Positions 13,150 through 26,581 of a stretch of 64,000 nucleotides of DNA are shown piece after piece. Location: positions 13,872,523-13,936,522 of the forward strand of contig CM076658.1 of NCBI GenBank assembly GCA_038496675.1, read 5' to 3'. The notes below the pieces were generated by a model that ran no database searches, was not told where the DNA came from, and saw nothing but the letters and a program-made list of their open reading frames with translations. This DNA comes from Rachycentron canadum (taxonomy: Eukaryota > Chordata > Actinopteri > Carangiformes > Rachycentridae). Position 1 is the first letter of the stretch, and every line of letters starts with the position of its first letter. The translations under genes and the position numbers were made by a program.

Positions 13150-13780
13150 AAGTCAAGAGTTTTTGACTGTATCCAATGGTCTTTATCAGTGGATGTATTT
13201 TGCTCTGCACTGAATTTTGAAGCAGAAACCGTTTTGCCTCCGCCTCCACCTCCAGAGGCAGCTGTGCCAACCGAAACACAGTCTGCAGAAACATCAGAGG
13301 TAGACCACACATCTGACACAGGCATGGATATAGATGACTATATATATGTATATAGTGACTAAAGAGAACTTATTTCAAATTCAAATCTGCCCATGGATGA
13401 GAAAGAGAAGACATACTTGCTGGAAGAAGGAAACCATGCCTTGATCATAGAGGCAGAGCAGCTGAGAATAGAGTCAGCTGACATACAGAGAAGAAGATGG
13501 GCTTTACTGTTGATCTGTCCACATCAGTGAAAATGCCCTTAAAAATAAAAAACTAGAAGAAGATCACAAAGCAGCAACAGAGAAGAGGAAGGGGCCCAAG
13601 ACATGCTGAGCCAAACAAGTTGAGGACTTCTCCAAAATTAAAACCACACTTGGACACCAAACCACAGTGGCCGGGGTTCGTGCCCGACACACGGCCCTTG
13701 GCTTAATGGTATGGCTGAATCTCCATCTACTTTCCTGTCTCTCTCTCACTGTCATTATAAAGTTATATAGCAATTGATTT
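13150..13780 (+). pseudogene. Decayed coding-like stretch, family unknown
   Basis: One plus-strand frame is open from 13150 to 13362 (Pro run PPPPPPEAAVPTETQ, acidic MDIDDYI). After a single stop it continues in the same frame to 13530 (PMDEKEKTYLLEEGNHALII, then charged, helix-like sequence). The reading then shifts by one base and carries on through ENALKNKKLEEDHKAATEKR with one more stop. Composition is protein-like, acidic and partly coiled-coil-like. The breaks (one frameshift, two or more stops), absence of introns and lack of a promoter suggest an old retrocopy or dead gene. I cannot name the parent. It is left as it stands. Confidence 0.3.
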
Positions 13781-16290
13781 TTATAATTTTAGCATTTGGC
13801 ATCAATATTCTTCTGTCCACTGGTATCCTAAACCACTAAATCATCCATAAATCAGCACATTACTCTCCCTCTTGTGAGCCCATTGTTTTGTAGAATGTTT
13901 TGTATAATTAATAATGTCTAGATAGTGATAGATAGATAATGTAAAGCTTGCAAAAAATCCTTTTGAATGTGCAGCATTATGTAATGTTGTGGAGTATATA
14001 CTCACTCATGTAGAAAATTACAGGAGCACTTGTGCAGGCATTGCTCTAATCAATATTTGTATATTAACAATTGATGAAATAACAATATGTAATGTAGAAG
14101 TTAGTAAGGTGCATATAGATGAATTCAGAGAGAAATAGTACAGTTTTACAACCTGCAGGTGCAACTTTTGTTTAATTCCCCTACACTTTTCAACCTCATT
14201 TCCAGCTACAGCGGATAACTATGACAACAAGAAAAGCTCTGCAAATCGGATGCACACCACTTGACAGGCAGACAGACAAAGTTATGACAAGCAGATGAAG
14301 AAATCTGAACATTTAGCAGCTGAGGACCCAGAAATTTAGTTGAGACCAAACCATACTGGAGTTAAATTCATCAGGTGGACAGATATCTGACTCCTAGTAA
14401 CTGCAAATGTTACTCTGTGTCTGCTGAATATCTAAGTTTGAACTTCTGTTACACATAATATACCTAAATAAAAATGACTAAATTATGTATCAAATTGGAA
14501 TTATGTATTGTAGCTGTGACATTAGCAGTATACACATCCACAGTGTGATGTGTATCACCAAACAGTTGAAATAATTACATGTTAAAAAGGTCACAACTTT
14601 CCATCCAACCCATCTAACCCAGTTTTATTTCAAATGTCTTGACATCTTTTATCTTTTACATGCAAATTTCCCATCAGTGGTTACTGGGGATGATTATTCC
14701 CTGTTTGGCTGCGCTGTTTCAGCTCTCTACCAGCACAATATGACAACACACAGAGGCATCCTGGCAGGCACTCAATACATTTTGTATTGAAGATTAGCAG
14801 CACCTGTCAGGTAGCTTGTTTACCTAAAGCATAAATGGCTTTAGAGAAGCATCTAGCTTTGTGACTCGCTTCAGGCAGAGACTGCAGCTTGATTCTGTCT
14901 GACAAGGGGAATCAATGAAAACCCCTGTAAATTTGTTTTTATGTGCAATTTTGAAATTTCACTATTTGCATTACGGGTAAATTATTAAAGTAAATTATTA
15001 TAGTAGTATACTAATATTGGATGAAAACATTTTACAAACTGTTACTTGTATCTAAAATAATAAAAGAACCACCTCTCCTCTATAATTTCTAAGCACAAGA
15101 AATTTCTTTGTGTCCAACAATCAAGCAATGGTTGGAAACTAGTTCACCTTAATTCTACAAATTCTCATATTACAAGCATCTCCTGAAAAAATGTGCCTAG
15201 ATGAGATAAAGTGTGCAGACTTAAAAAAAAAAGTGTTATAAAAGTAGTACAGATGGATGTGTTATTCATCCGTGTGTGGACAGGTGTGACAATGAATGTG
15301 CTAAAATGAGAGGCCTGAGGGTGAATAGCTACAGAGCCCAGATTTTTTGTGTTATGTCACTGACTAGGAGCAGCAGCAATCATGGCGCAATGAGGGATCT
15401 TAAATGAATTAAGCCATATTTTATCCAACAAGCCAGTTCCTCCATTTCAAGATGTCAGCATTTAAACGATCATGCATTGTGAAAGCGCTACCGTGGAGAG
15501 GAGGATACCTTTCAGTGCTGAAGTAAAGAAGATTAGTTTAGCCTACAGATGCTTGGTGTGCTCTAAACACTATTTGATGGTAAATGCACACCCAACAGAA
15601 AGAAAGTGAATGTGACAATCACCTCTGATTCACTTTACAGACAAGGCTAATTAAATTAACCTCAATCTTCTCCGCGTACACTCTAAAAGGTAGCTGACAT
15701 CTATGGCTGAGGGAGAGAATAGATTTCTCTTGTAAACTAAGAACAAGCAAGGCTACATTTCTCTTCAGTAAGAAGCAATAGCTTCAAGAAGATTGTTTTA
15801 CAGCATGTTAGACTGATAGTTTTTGTTGATACCTTTACAAGAAATACAACCTTTTACGGTTGCTGCAATGCATTTTTGATACTAACCTAGAAGTTAGTAT
15901 CACCTTGGTTCCCTTGACAAAAAGCCAATGGGGTTTTTTTATTGGCTCTTGGATTATTGCAGAAAAAAGCTCTGTAACAAAAGTTTATGATAATTATACT
16001 GTTCAACAAGCTAATCCCCTCAAATCAATACCACCACAATGGCACAAAGATAACTGAACCCAAAAATGCACGACTCACTCGAGAAGCTTTCACAATGTTT
16101 ATTGTACAAAAGTTATGACAAGACCAGGCAGAGGTGTCTGTCAAATCAGTCAAAGTCCAAACAACGGTAACTAGGTCAAAAAACACTCACAAGGGAAACA
16201 CTGGGAACAAAAGGCTGAAATGCAAAGTCTGGAACAAGGGTACAAGACGAATTGGCAGAGAACACAGGGGAGGATATGTGTTGTATTTTT

Positions 16291-16292
<2 letters not shown>

Positions 16293-16379
<87 letters not shown>

Positions 16380-16396
16380 CACACAAACACACACAC
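16293..16396. repeat. (CA)n microsatellite, about 104 bp
   Basis: Nearly pure CA dinucleotide with two AAA interruptions (about 16363 and 16385). It produces poly-Thr/His and poly-Cys/Val reading frames on both strands that are not genes. Confidence 0.95.
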
Positions 16397-19250
16397 GAGG
16401 GAGGGGGAGACAATTAGACACAGGTGAAGCACATTAGGGCAATCACACAGATCACAGAGGTGGGAAGGCAGACAAAGACCAGGAAGTGAAGATACCTGCA
16501 ATGAGAACAGAGGTGAGTGCACAAAATAAAACAGGAAATGACAAAGAACTGAAATAAACAAAGACGGGACCAAGGAGTGATGTATTTTATGTTGTAGAAT
16601 AAAACCTGAAATTGTCTTGGGTTTGTGTTAACCAGAAAATTTCAAACATAGACTTTGGGATGAGGTAACTTTACGTGTAAAAATGCTAGCTTATTTCAAG
16701 GTTTTAGCACTCATTCATGCAACACAATTCATGCAGCACAAATGCTTCCTTTTGCTGATTAGGGAGGGCATATGAGCAGCACTGAGGGAAACATCTGACA
16801 ACAAGAGCTTGTCGTGAAAGTCCATCCTCCACTGTGAGTCAGGCACATCATCTGTGCTGCACTCAAGTCTTTGAATAATACATGTCAGCTAGCATCAGCG
16901 GTGGATGCACAAGCCTTGTGTGGCATTTCTTCTCCTCACAGCCAGACTGCAGGCACCCCATCTGTACCCATTGACACCAAAAAAAAAAAAAAAAAGTCAG
17001 CCATTAAGAGCAGCAGTGCTGCAGCATCCCAAAAAAGTTCAGTTTTCAATAGGCCACTTGAAGAAAGTGAACACTGCCTTCCAAACAGTTCTGTTTTTGG
17101 AGGATATTGTCAGCAGTGGATGTCATGACAGGATAAGCTACTATGCACTACTCCCTCACTGTTATGGCATTAGCAGCCAACAGAGATTTACAGATATGAG
17201 AGATGAAAGACTGAGGCAGAGCTGGTTAGTACCTTAGCTTTCTCTACATTTGGATGCCAAAGATCACAGCTCCACACTCCATTTCTGCAACTTATTTTGT
17301 GCCATCTGCAGCACTCTGAGGATATAGAGATATAGCTCATGTGAGATGTTTTACCATGACGTTATATGACCTCAGAGAAATCCCTGTGCGTGTCTTCATC
17401 TGCACACTGTCAGTTATTATCGAAAGGATCAGGGGCCTGTGATTTGACAATGTAAGATGCAAGCACAGAACCTCTCACAATCTCATCAGATGTTTATTTC
17501 ACAACTCAAATTGTTGCAGCTTTGACTGAGATTTTAGGATTAGTGAGTTTTGAACTTAAGACAGAGGCATTTCTTAACTTTTGCACCGGCCATGGCCAAA
17601 TAGGTCTGGCAGTCATAAATCAACTGCTGCCATGCAAAACCTGCATGGCAGAAATCTGAGGACTTGGCAGCCACATTAGAATCTGTTCTCTGAATGAATG
17701 TTCACAGTTCTCTTACAAACACTACAACAAGTAATGTTTCTAAAACAATAGACAGGACAACTGAAAGTCATAAAAGTAACATGTTTTGACAGTGCTTCAT
17801 CATTGACCTCTATATTTCACAAAAAAAAAAAACCCAAACAAACCACAAAACAAATTGGAGGCATCATAGTCCTTGCTTGTTTTCCTTCATGACTCACTGT
17901 GGCTTCAGTCAGATTGCTTTTCTCAAGAATATAAGCACACTGCTACTGTGAGAAGCCTGCAGAGTAATAAGAAATGCTGAAGTATATGATGCTACAAATA
18001 AAATCTCAACATCAGAATAAAACATATTATTAGCACTACATTAAGCTCTATTCTCACAAGACTTGCAGGCAAAGGCGAATGAAAGCAGGAGAATGCTGGC
18101 AGGGGAATTACATCTGAGAGAACTGCAAGCTTCAGTAGAAGCAGTCTATTATCTATAATCATTTGGGAGGTTCTCTGAAACAAGACCTTTAAACCACAAC
18201 CCAACCCTCTGAAGACTGTCTACCCACTAATAAACTGGCTTTTCAATTAGCACCTATCTGACGTTACAACGATAACACAAAACCAATTACACGCTGTGCT
18301 GCAGATAACTCGTAATCCGCTTAATAGGTCTGATTTGACTTCTATTTTCTTCTCCCCTTCCACCACTGCTGCCCTGGGGCTCTTTGGTCTCCAACCAGAA
18401 CAAGGTATCACTTTGAATTATCAGTATCAAAGGCACATCGGTGATAGCAGGCCAGCCAATCTCCTGGAGGTCCTGATAGTGTGTTTTTATGTCTGTGTAG
18501 TTAATGACAGCTTTGGAGGTGTGATGAGCAAAGCTAAGAATTCATCTGTGGCTTCAGGTTGTAACACATGGATTCACAACATTGCACCTTCAATACACCT
18601 CGGTACCATGGGTTTTCTTAGATAATACTGTTAATTAGCTTTAACTTTAAGCACAAGTCCAGACAAATAATATTCAGGCTAATTCTGTGTCTTTTCAGGG
18701 AAAAATACAGATCACAATTTTTTAGTTGTTATCAATTGTCGTGTTTTTTCTGAGCAGCAGTGTAAAACCCTGAAATTATTCAGTTTACTATAACAAGGGG
18801 AATGGTACTATTTGTTTACCACTGCCAGAGTGCATTAAAGCATACATTTCTAATTGTGTAAGGTTATGTAAACACTGTTTCTACAGTGGTATACATTAAT
18901 CAACAACACAATCAAATAGCTTAAATGAGTTATTAACAATAAACAGTTAATAAAGTCATGATGTTCCAATTCGTTTATTTAGAAAAAACAGGGTTACATT
19001 TAGGATAATGTCCATATAGTCTATATAATATCTTGGTATCAGTCATATCACTATTATATGACAATTACAAACAATTACTAAGCTATTTTGAATTATGTTT
19101 TCACAAAGAAACACGGTTTGCTCATAAGTGCAAAGGAGTAAGACATGCATTATGCTGGGACAACAATAAATTATTTTAGAATTTTTATTAATCAGTGATG
19201 GCAGTGATGTTAAACTTTATATCTAATAAAATAAGTTACCTAATTTAAAA

Positions 19251-19332
19251 AGTTACCTTGCTAACTCCCTAACGGGCCTCCTCCTGATATCACTACACAG
19301 ATACTGTAGATTATGGGGTTAGCAAGGTAACT
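19251..19332. repeat. Hairpin-forming inverted repeat
   Basis: AGTTACCTTGCTAAC (19251-19265) and GTTAGCAAGGTAACT (19318-19332) are perfect 15-bp inverted copies around a 52-bp spacer. A third AAGTTACC lies just upstream at about 19233. It could be a tiny MITE or a stem-loop RNA locus; no function is claimed. Confidence 0.6.
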
Positions 19333-21286
19333 TATTTTCCCCCATAGCTCATAGTAATTTTGGCTACATAACTCCAGTAGCCTAACTGAAGAAAGCAAGC
19401 CTTTGATTTTTTTTAGACTATGATATTTGCAAACAAGTCTGTACTTCCAGAGTATGTTTTTCTGCTGTATTCATCATTTGCACATTAAAAAGAGCAAAAT
19501 CAACCACTACATCCCATTTCTACATTTCTGTTTCCAAATACAGACTTAACGGTCCCTAATCACAAGAATAACATGTGACATTTAAGCCTTTTATTTAGTT
19601 AAATATGCTTTCAGATTAATGGACTGTGTATTTATGAAAGTTGTGTTCGTAACTTCATGCACAGTTGGTCTGCAGTTCATGGATTTTTGCTTTGTGAGCT
19701 TTAAACATTCCTTCACTTGCAGCTTAAGTTTATGGATTTTGCTTCACTTGCAGCTGAAGGTGTTTTTTTCTAGACTCTTTGCTTCATCTGGTTTACTCTT
19801 GTCTGTGTGACCATGAGAGTCTAAGAACCCATGTCGTGAATCACACTTCATTTAATAAAAGAGCTATCATAATACTGCATGTAACCTGATTATGTCCTGC
19901 ATCTAAGGGGAGAGTTAGCATGGGGAAATAGCAGGAAATTAACAAAAGCTATTATGGCCTACTGCCAGAACTGGCACCTGTAGTGTACCTCCAGCTTGGT
20001 TGTGGGTTGTTGGAACTAGGGTCACCAACCACCCCTTGAAATGAGAAGTCATCCCCTGACTGGAAACTAAAAGATCTGCATCTTTTTGAGTTACTAGATA
20101 TAAAAACAGGGTGATTTGTATGATAGAAGTAATACTTCCTGTTCTCCCTCAGCGTGACTGTAATATTACAGTATGTTCCACTATCAAAAACAGAGGGAGC
20201 ACTCTCTCGGCTAATAGTTTTGTTATTTTTTGCTATTTCATGACGCTTTAACACAGGGAGCAAAAATATAGCATGCAACACAAAGATATAAGTGTCTCAA
20301 TACTGACATGATAAGTTAGTGAAGATAAATCCTCTCAGCAATTCAGCTGTTCAGCTCATTTTACAGAAACCATGAGTACAGGAGTACAATTAATTCTGAT
20401 CTGTCTGTGTTGTAACAAAGTCTGTTCTCCCATCAGATAATGTTTCCCTAATACTAACGCAGTTGAAATAGAAGGGAAATCTGAGGGGGGCAGACTTCTA
20501 TACAACACCAGCATCTTAAACCAGCAAGATGGTGACTCCATTCTTTAGAAATGGCCGTGAAGTCAGATTTCCTGTCTATTACTCAGATATGTATGTTCTT
20601 AAGTCCATAAGGGACTTAGGGACACGCTTTTTTAAAAAGTCAACAGTTTTTCATAAGTACTCCAATTTATGAATGCAGTCATGTGGGCAACTTCCTCCTC
20701 CTCTTCACTTTAGTTAGGTTTGGCTATCCTTTGAGCTGATTAAGCTGAATTTTTCTCAATATTGTGTTGTGAGTAGCTGCCTAATATGTCTTTGTTTGTC
20801 AAATTTTTTATTGTAGGTTTGGGCATGACTACACCACATATGACCTCAAATTAGAATTAAAAAAATGTCAAATCTACTGATTTATTCCCTAGCTACTATT
20901 AAACTCAAAAGAATTTTAAGTTTGTAATATTCACAAATACCTCTAAAGTTTGTAGTTGTGAATCTGTACACATACATACACCTGGATGAGAAATTCAACT
21001 CTTTCAGTGAAATGTCTTTTGCAAAAATTCACAGATACAAATGTACACATGTACAATCTGTTACACAAAAACATTTTGTAAATACTCAGATTGGGCTCTG
21101 TGCTGGCATGAGTGGGGGTGAGCTGTCTGTCATTTGACACATTTAATTTGTCAGGTGTACTCATAACTTTTATGTTACTGTACTAAACAAAACTAAAAGT
21201 TTTCTTTGCAAGCCATTCACAATAAATATTTTTGATAGATTTAACTGAATAATTAATTTTATCTTGATTTAACTTTATTATAAATA

Positions 21287-21328
21287 GTGTGTGTATGTGT
21301 GTGTGTGTACGTGTGTATATGTGTGTAT
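21287..21328. repeat. (GT)n imperfect microsatellite
   Basis: Alternating GT/AT text (gtgtgtgtatgtgtgtgtgt and onward) of about 40 bp with several substitutions. Confidence 0.85.
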
Positions 21329-22230
21329 GACTTGTAAGATGCAGAATTAAATCCTCAAAAACACTGAGTTTTAATTTGATTACTTTGTCACAGTTTTTTT
21401 GAAAAGTGCTACAATAATTAAAAAAAAATGATTAACTATATCAGAAATTGTGAGACATACAGAGGTTATCATTACCATTTTTCTGAAAGAAAAAAAAAGG
21501 TGGAGAAAAGGAGCAAGTGAGTTGCAGATTTGTGAAATGAGGCTTTCTGGAGGCAGCAGAGCTGAATGAATAGAGTCAGTGACTGCAGCTATTAACCTGC
21601 AGTCGTTTCAGCTTTGACAGATGACAGAGACCAGCCTCTAATGATTCCACAGAATCACATCAACAGTGTAGCACCTTTTTGAGAGAAGAAAGACAAATAA
21701 TAAAATTAAATAAGACCAATATTCAAACCACTATGTGGAGCAATCAGCTGCAACTTTGCATCCATGCAAAAGTAATCATGAATTTCCAAATTTCACTCAA
21801 AACAGGTCTATACAGCCGCAAGTGATTTTCTTTTATTGTACACCTGATGTGAGGCAACTCATTTCATGCATTGTACAGTGCACAAATCAATCATAATTTC
21901 CATCAAAATGATATTTCAATGGGATCTCTTCTCACGTCTCACTGCATGTTCTCCCTGTTTAGGAAAGCAAACAAAAGCCAACCCATTTTTGCTTCAGGCT
22001 GATTTGTACGAATGGGTTGAAAAAAAAGAGATGGTAGATGCATTTATCAAATATGGCAATTTGCTTAATGGACTCTGACAAAGCCATTGGTGGTCTTTAT
22101 TTAGATGCAGATGACTTCCTTCGTACTAGCTTCCTCTGTCACTCTTACCACAGCCTGTCAGGGAAAGGAGAGGCTCCCTTCTGTTTCTACAGACTGACAA
22201 TCATTACCGTTATCTGTCTGTATATGAGAG

Positions 22231-22270
22231 TGACTGACTCACTAACTTACTGACTGACTGACTGCCTGCC
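22231..22270. repeat. (ACTG)n imperfect simple repeat
   Basis: TGACTGACTC...TGACTGACTGACTG, about 40 bp of a four-base unit with interruptions. Confidence 0.75.
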
Positions 22271-23263
22271 AGTCCCTCTCAACCCCCCTTAGCCCTTACT
22301 ATTTCCCCTTCCCACTATAAATTCTCTGTTAATGCAGCAAAAAGAGAACAAACTGTCTCTCAGCTGGATTGCTCCATGTGTATGAAGGCGCACGGTCATG
22401 GTTGTCATGATGTCAAAGAATAATAGAGAAAGTTGGCTGAGAGAAATACTGACAGGTCTAAAAATGTCTCTTTGTTTCATTTCATCTAGCAGCATATCAC
22501 GTTAAGGCATAGCTGCCACTCCTAAACACAGCCTGGTGAAATTGTGAGATGAAATAGTGTTTGTACTCAACATTATATGCCATGAATTTTAACAAATATA
22601 CCAGAAAAAATTAAGCTATTCTGTATTCAATTGCAGTATTGCTTATGGGATAGGTTTTAGGCCTGGAAGAGCTGATAAGCATTCAACCAGCATAGTGAGA
22701 GCACAGGGCTCTCCTGTTATTAAAAAAAAAAAGCTCACAGAGCAGTTTGTATGTGTGTTTGTTTGTGTGTATGTGGGTGATTTAGCATTGAGGCAACAGT
22801 GCCCTCTTGGAAAAAAAACAAAAAAAAAACAAGCATTGATGTCTGCTGTTGGATATTTTCTGTCCTATCAGACAATTGTGTTGTTTGATGCACCAAAGAT
22901 CTTTTACACACTTTGTGCATGTAATCTCAGTGTGCGCAAATGTGTCATAATAAAAATGACTTTCACAGGTGTCATATGTGGTGTGGTATAGGTGTCATAT
23001 GTCAAATATCAAAACTATGAAAAAAAAAAACCTTTTTATCACTAAGACAATATGACATTTTCTGTTTCAACTGCTAATGTTTCATTATCACTTACTTTAA
23101 CTATTGCACAGTTAGATCACTCCAGTGACCAATTACTGCAGCGATTGGTCAGTCAAGTTGACCAATAGTTGATTGAAAATGCTGCTATGGTATTTTAAAT
23201 ATCTCGGACTTTAGTTTGAACAACACATGACATTTGAAGATTTGCCTTTGCTTCTGTGATGGG

Positions 23264-23286
23264 TTTTTTTTTTTTTTTTTTTTTTT
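23264..23286. repeat. Poly(T) run
   Basis: About 23 consecutive T residues. Another T-rich run follows at 24069-24098. Confidence 0.8.
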
Positions 23287-26269
23287 ACTTTTTATGTGAA
23301 GTAGGCTAAAGGATTGATCTGTAATGAAAATCATTGTTAGCAGAAACCCTACAGCATTCACTTAGTTGACAACTAGAAAAAAACAAAGTGAGATATCGTC
23401 TTTGTTTTGAATAATTCCTTAAAGGCACAATGCTACAGACCAACTCGAATTTCTTCACCGTTTCTTTCTGTATAATTAGACTCAAGTCCTTTGGGCTGTT
23501 GAGGATGGTTGGATCAGGCCTTTTGCAAAAAATAAACACAACAAATAAAGTTTGTCTTTAATGAGACTCAAATGTCTATCTTCTGTGCTTAAGATGTGCT
23601 AATGGAGATTAGTCTTCACCACTGTCAAAGCTTCAAATCCTCTGTGTTTCTCACTTGCGGAGGAGAGATTAACAGCAATCCACCAGGGAAGATGATAAGT
23701 GGTTCTTCAACTCTACAGAGGGACTGAAGGCCTGCTGAAAGGCTAGGAAATGACTTGTACCATGGAAACCTCGAACATTAACCAGCTTTAAGCAAAGATC
23801 TTCAAACCTCAATCAAGTGGATTGTGGCAGAGACTCTAACATCCTGGGCTTCTCTGATATCATTTGAAGGTCAGTCTAGGATTTACACTTGTATTTGAAG
23901 TGTTTTGGTTAGGGTTAGGGATAGGGTTTGATGGTTATGAAAAACTATTTATATTTTTAAAAAAAGTATTTTTATTTAAAAAGAAAAAGAAACAGCGTTT
24001 ACTTTACATCATTTAAGCAGAAAAGTACACAGATGTTTGTCAGTAGCTGCATGAGGAAATGGGTCAGACATTTTTTTTTTGTTTTTTTTTTTTTTTTAAA
24101 GTTTGCTTCCCCCTTTTGCTGATGCATCCAGATTTTGAAGAATATTCATAACAATAATGACAACTTTATGACATGGATTCTCACCAGTTATATGGAAAGA
24201 GACAGTGTAAGTAATTTGTCTAATTGCCCCCACACCCCCACCCCCAGCAGTATATCACTTCAGTGTACAATCAAATACAGTAAAGCAGCAGCAGTCATTA
24301 CTGATGACATTTGATGACACAAAGGCCAATATCTGATTTGGGCACATGGGACAAAAGCATCAATGTTTTTCATTGACTTGGAAGAACAAGAGCAATTACT
24401 TAAATGCATCGTGTGATGAGAAGCAGTACAAGAACACAACCAATGTGAGATTTGTGTGAATCTTATTTCCGCGGGCAAAGGTTGTGTCAGAACCTCATCA
24501 CGTCAGCCATGACATGGGGGGAGGTGATTGTTGTTCCCATCTGGCCGCATAATGAGCTTGGAGCGAGACACATGGTTACTAATAGAAACATGTCATACGG
24601 TGCATACAGCACAGTGGGCGCAAAACAAATTGTGCAGCTGTTGTCAATAGCATCAAGAACCCTTCCATATCTTTTTGAATGTCTCATTTTATTATTCTCT
24701 TTCTCACTCACTGTCACAACACACTGTGATTTGTCCTTTCACAAAATTGCTCCAATTGTGTGACTTGCTTTTTTGGGCTCAATTTGTGAGGGAGGGGGCT
24801 GTGGAGCTGAACCACTTAAGTGCAGCAGTTCATTGATATTCATGTGGGAAGAGCATACAAAAGTGATCCGATCTCTTTTGAGGGCCTATTTCACTATTAA
24901 TTTAAATGTTACAGTAGGAGAGAAACCTCTTTGACGTGTCAGCATAGCACAGAGTAAGACTCAACACCAAAGAGAAGCTGCAATCCATAGTAATCACCTC
25001 ATATAGAAGTTAGCATTATACATTAACGGTCGAGGTGGAAATGAAAGACAGAAGAAGAATGCATCAATTTATGCATCAATGCAACTTTTTTTATTCTGAG
25101 TTGATCCATATATGTACTTTATACCCATTTCCTTTTGTACTATCCCCAGGCTTGGAATACGCTTTTTAAAATGTCAAGCTATTTCCATGACCATGGGAAT
25201 CCTCACCATAGTAGGCTATATGAAATCTTAACTGTTTCTCTGCTGCTACTTCTCTCTCCCCCTCTATTTGCCCCAATAGCTGGTGCATAAATTGAAAATT
25301 TTTGCAAGATTTTAACATCCATATTTACAAGAGCATTTTATGCCTGAGTTTAATGTAACCTATGAACATATCAAATGAAAAAGAGAGTGATTTGTGTTAA
25401 TTGCTTCACTCACTCACTCTGCCTCTTCTGGTATCCTGGAGGAAGGAATTATGAATCATCCAACAAATAACTACAATTAGGTGACTATCGTTTCATTGCT
25501 GCTTGTAATTAGACTGATTTGAAATTCATTCCATAATTGTAGACCTAACTCACAAACTCTCTTTAATAGCCTAAAAACATCTTCAAATCTCAGATTGCAC
25601 CAAAATGTCTCTTGTTCTTGTTTAAAACATTTGTATGAGGTTATAATATGTAAATTGATAAATTCAAATTTGAACATCCCCATCACATGCTGCAGTTTTT
25701 TTGTCATTTTATTTGCAGCTAATGCTGGATTAACCTGTCTGCTGCAATTTTAGCTAGCTAGCAAGTTTTTATGGGTAATTAGATCACAAACTAAAGAATA
25801 AAGGCCTAACTAGGATTAGGCTTTTGTTTGTAAGGGCTAAGGTTTAGGTGAGGGGAGTGGGTGGGAATGGATTATGTGAATCAGTGTCCTCACAGCTGCA
25901 ACAAGGCAACAAAAGTGTGTATCTATGTGTGTGTGTGTGTGTGTTTCTGTGTGGGGAGAGGAGGGGGGTAATTATGTTTGCCAGATAAGATTCAGACTGT
26001 ATGAGCTCATAATTCATATTCATATTTTGGGAGTTAAAACAGGCCCAGTGAGAAAGAGGAAAGACCCGCCCCTGTCATTCCTGTCATTAACAGGGGCGTG
26101 TCAAGCAATTCCTGTCATTCCTGTCTTGAAATGAATAATAAATAATAACTAACATCTACGATTTAAAAAAAAAAACAAACAAAAAACCTATATACAAAAC
26201 CACTTGGGTCCCTAAGGATTTAGAACAGTATAGCTTCAGGGCGGTAAAATAAACAGAATAAATAAAATG

Positions 26270-26332
<63 letters not shown>
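26270..26332. repeat. (TAGA)n microsatellite, about 63 bp
   Basis: Fifteen or more uninterrupted TAGA units, ending about 85 bp before the X-box of nme8. Confidence 0.95.
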
Positions 26333-26418
26333 GCGACATGTAGGGCCCCTTGTTGAACCGGTCGGACCACCGTGTGTAAACTCTCAGGCCGGGATGGCTC
26401 CTGAATACGGAAGGCGCC

Positions 26419-26432
26419 GTCGCTTAGCAACC
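26419..26432 (+). promoter_or_regulatory. RFX-type X-box upstream of nme8
   Basis: GTCGCTTAGCAACC consists of two inverted half-sites (GTCGCT and AGCAAC) separated by one base pair step, matching the RFX X-box pattern RYYNYY(N)RRNRAC. It lies about 150 bp upstream of the nme8 start codon in a GC-richer stretch (26333-26500). RFX factors drive ciliary genes through such sites, which fits nme8. Function is inferred from motif and position only. Confidence 0.6.
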
Positions 26433-26581
26433 AGGGGGCCAAACAAGCGCAACCTGCGTCTGTCGGTTCTTTAACGTGACATCTCAGCTCCGTGTGATCA
26501 CAGATCAGCTCCTCAGCTCATTAAACTGCTGTTTAGTCGCTTGGTTTCACACGCATCTATTTCATTTTACGGACTAATCAG

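Larger units (their letters stand above)
13781..26268. other. Intergenic, AT-rich, no gene seen
   Basis: Contains microsatellites, homopolymer runs and the inverted repeat at 19.3 kb. No reading frame with convincing exon structure or recognisable protein text was found on either strand. Distant regulatory elements are possible but not demonstrable here. Confidence 0.5.

Noticed and set aside
16134..16573. Overlapping frames on both strands with poly-Thr/His and poly-Cys/Val
   Set aside because: Artefacts of the (CA)n microsatellite.
19952..20281. Minus-strand open frame of 109 codons
   Set aside because: No recognisable domain, no promoter or splice context; could be repeat-derived, but no family identified.
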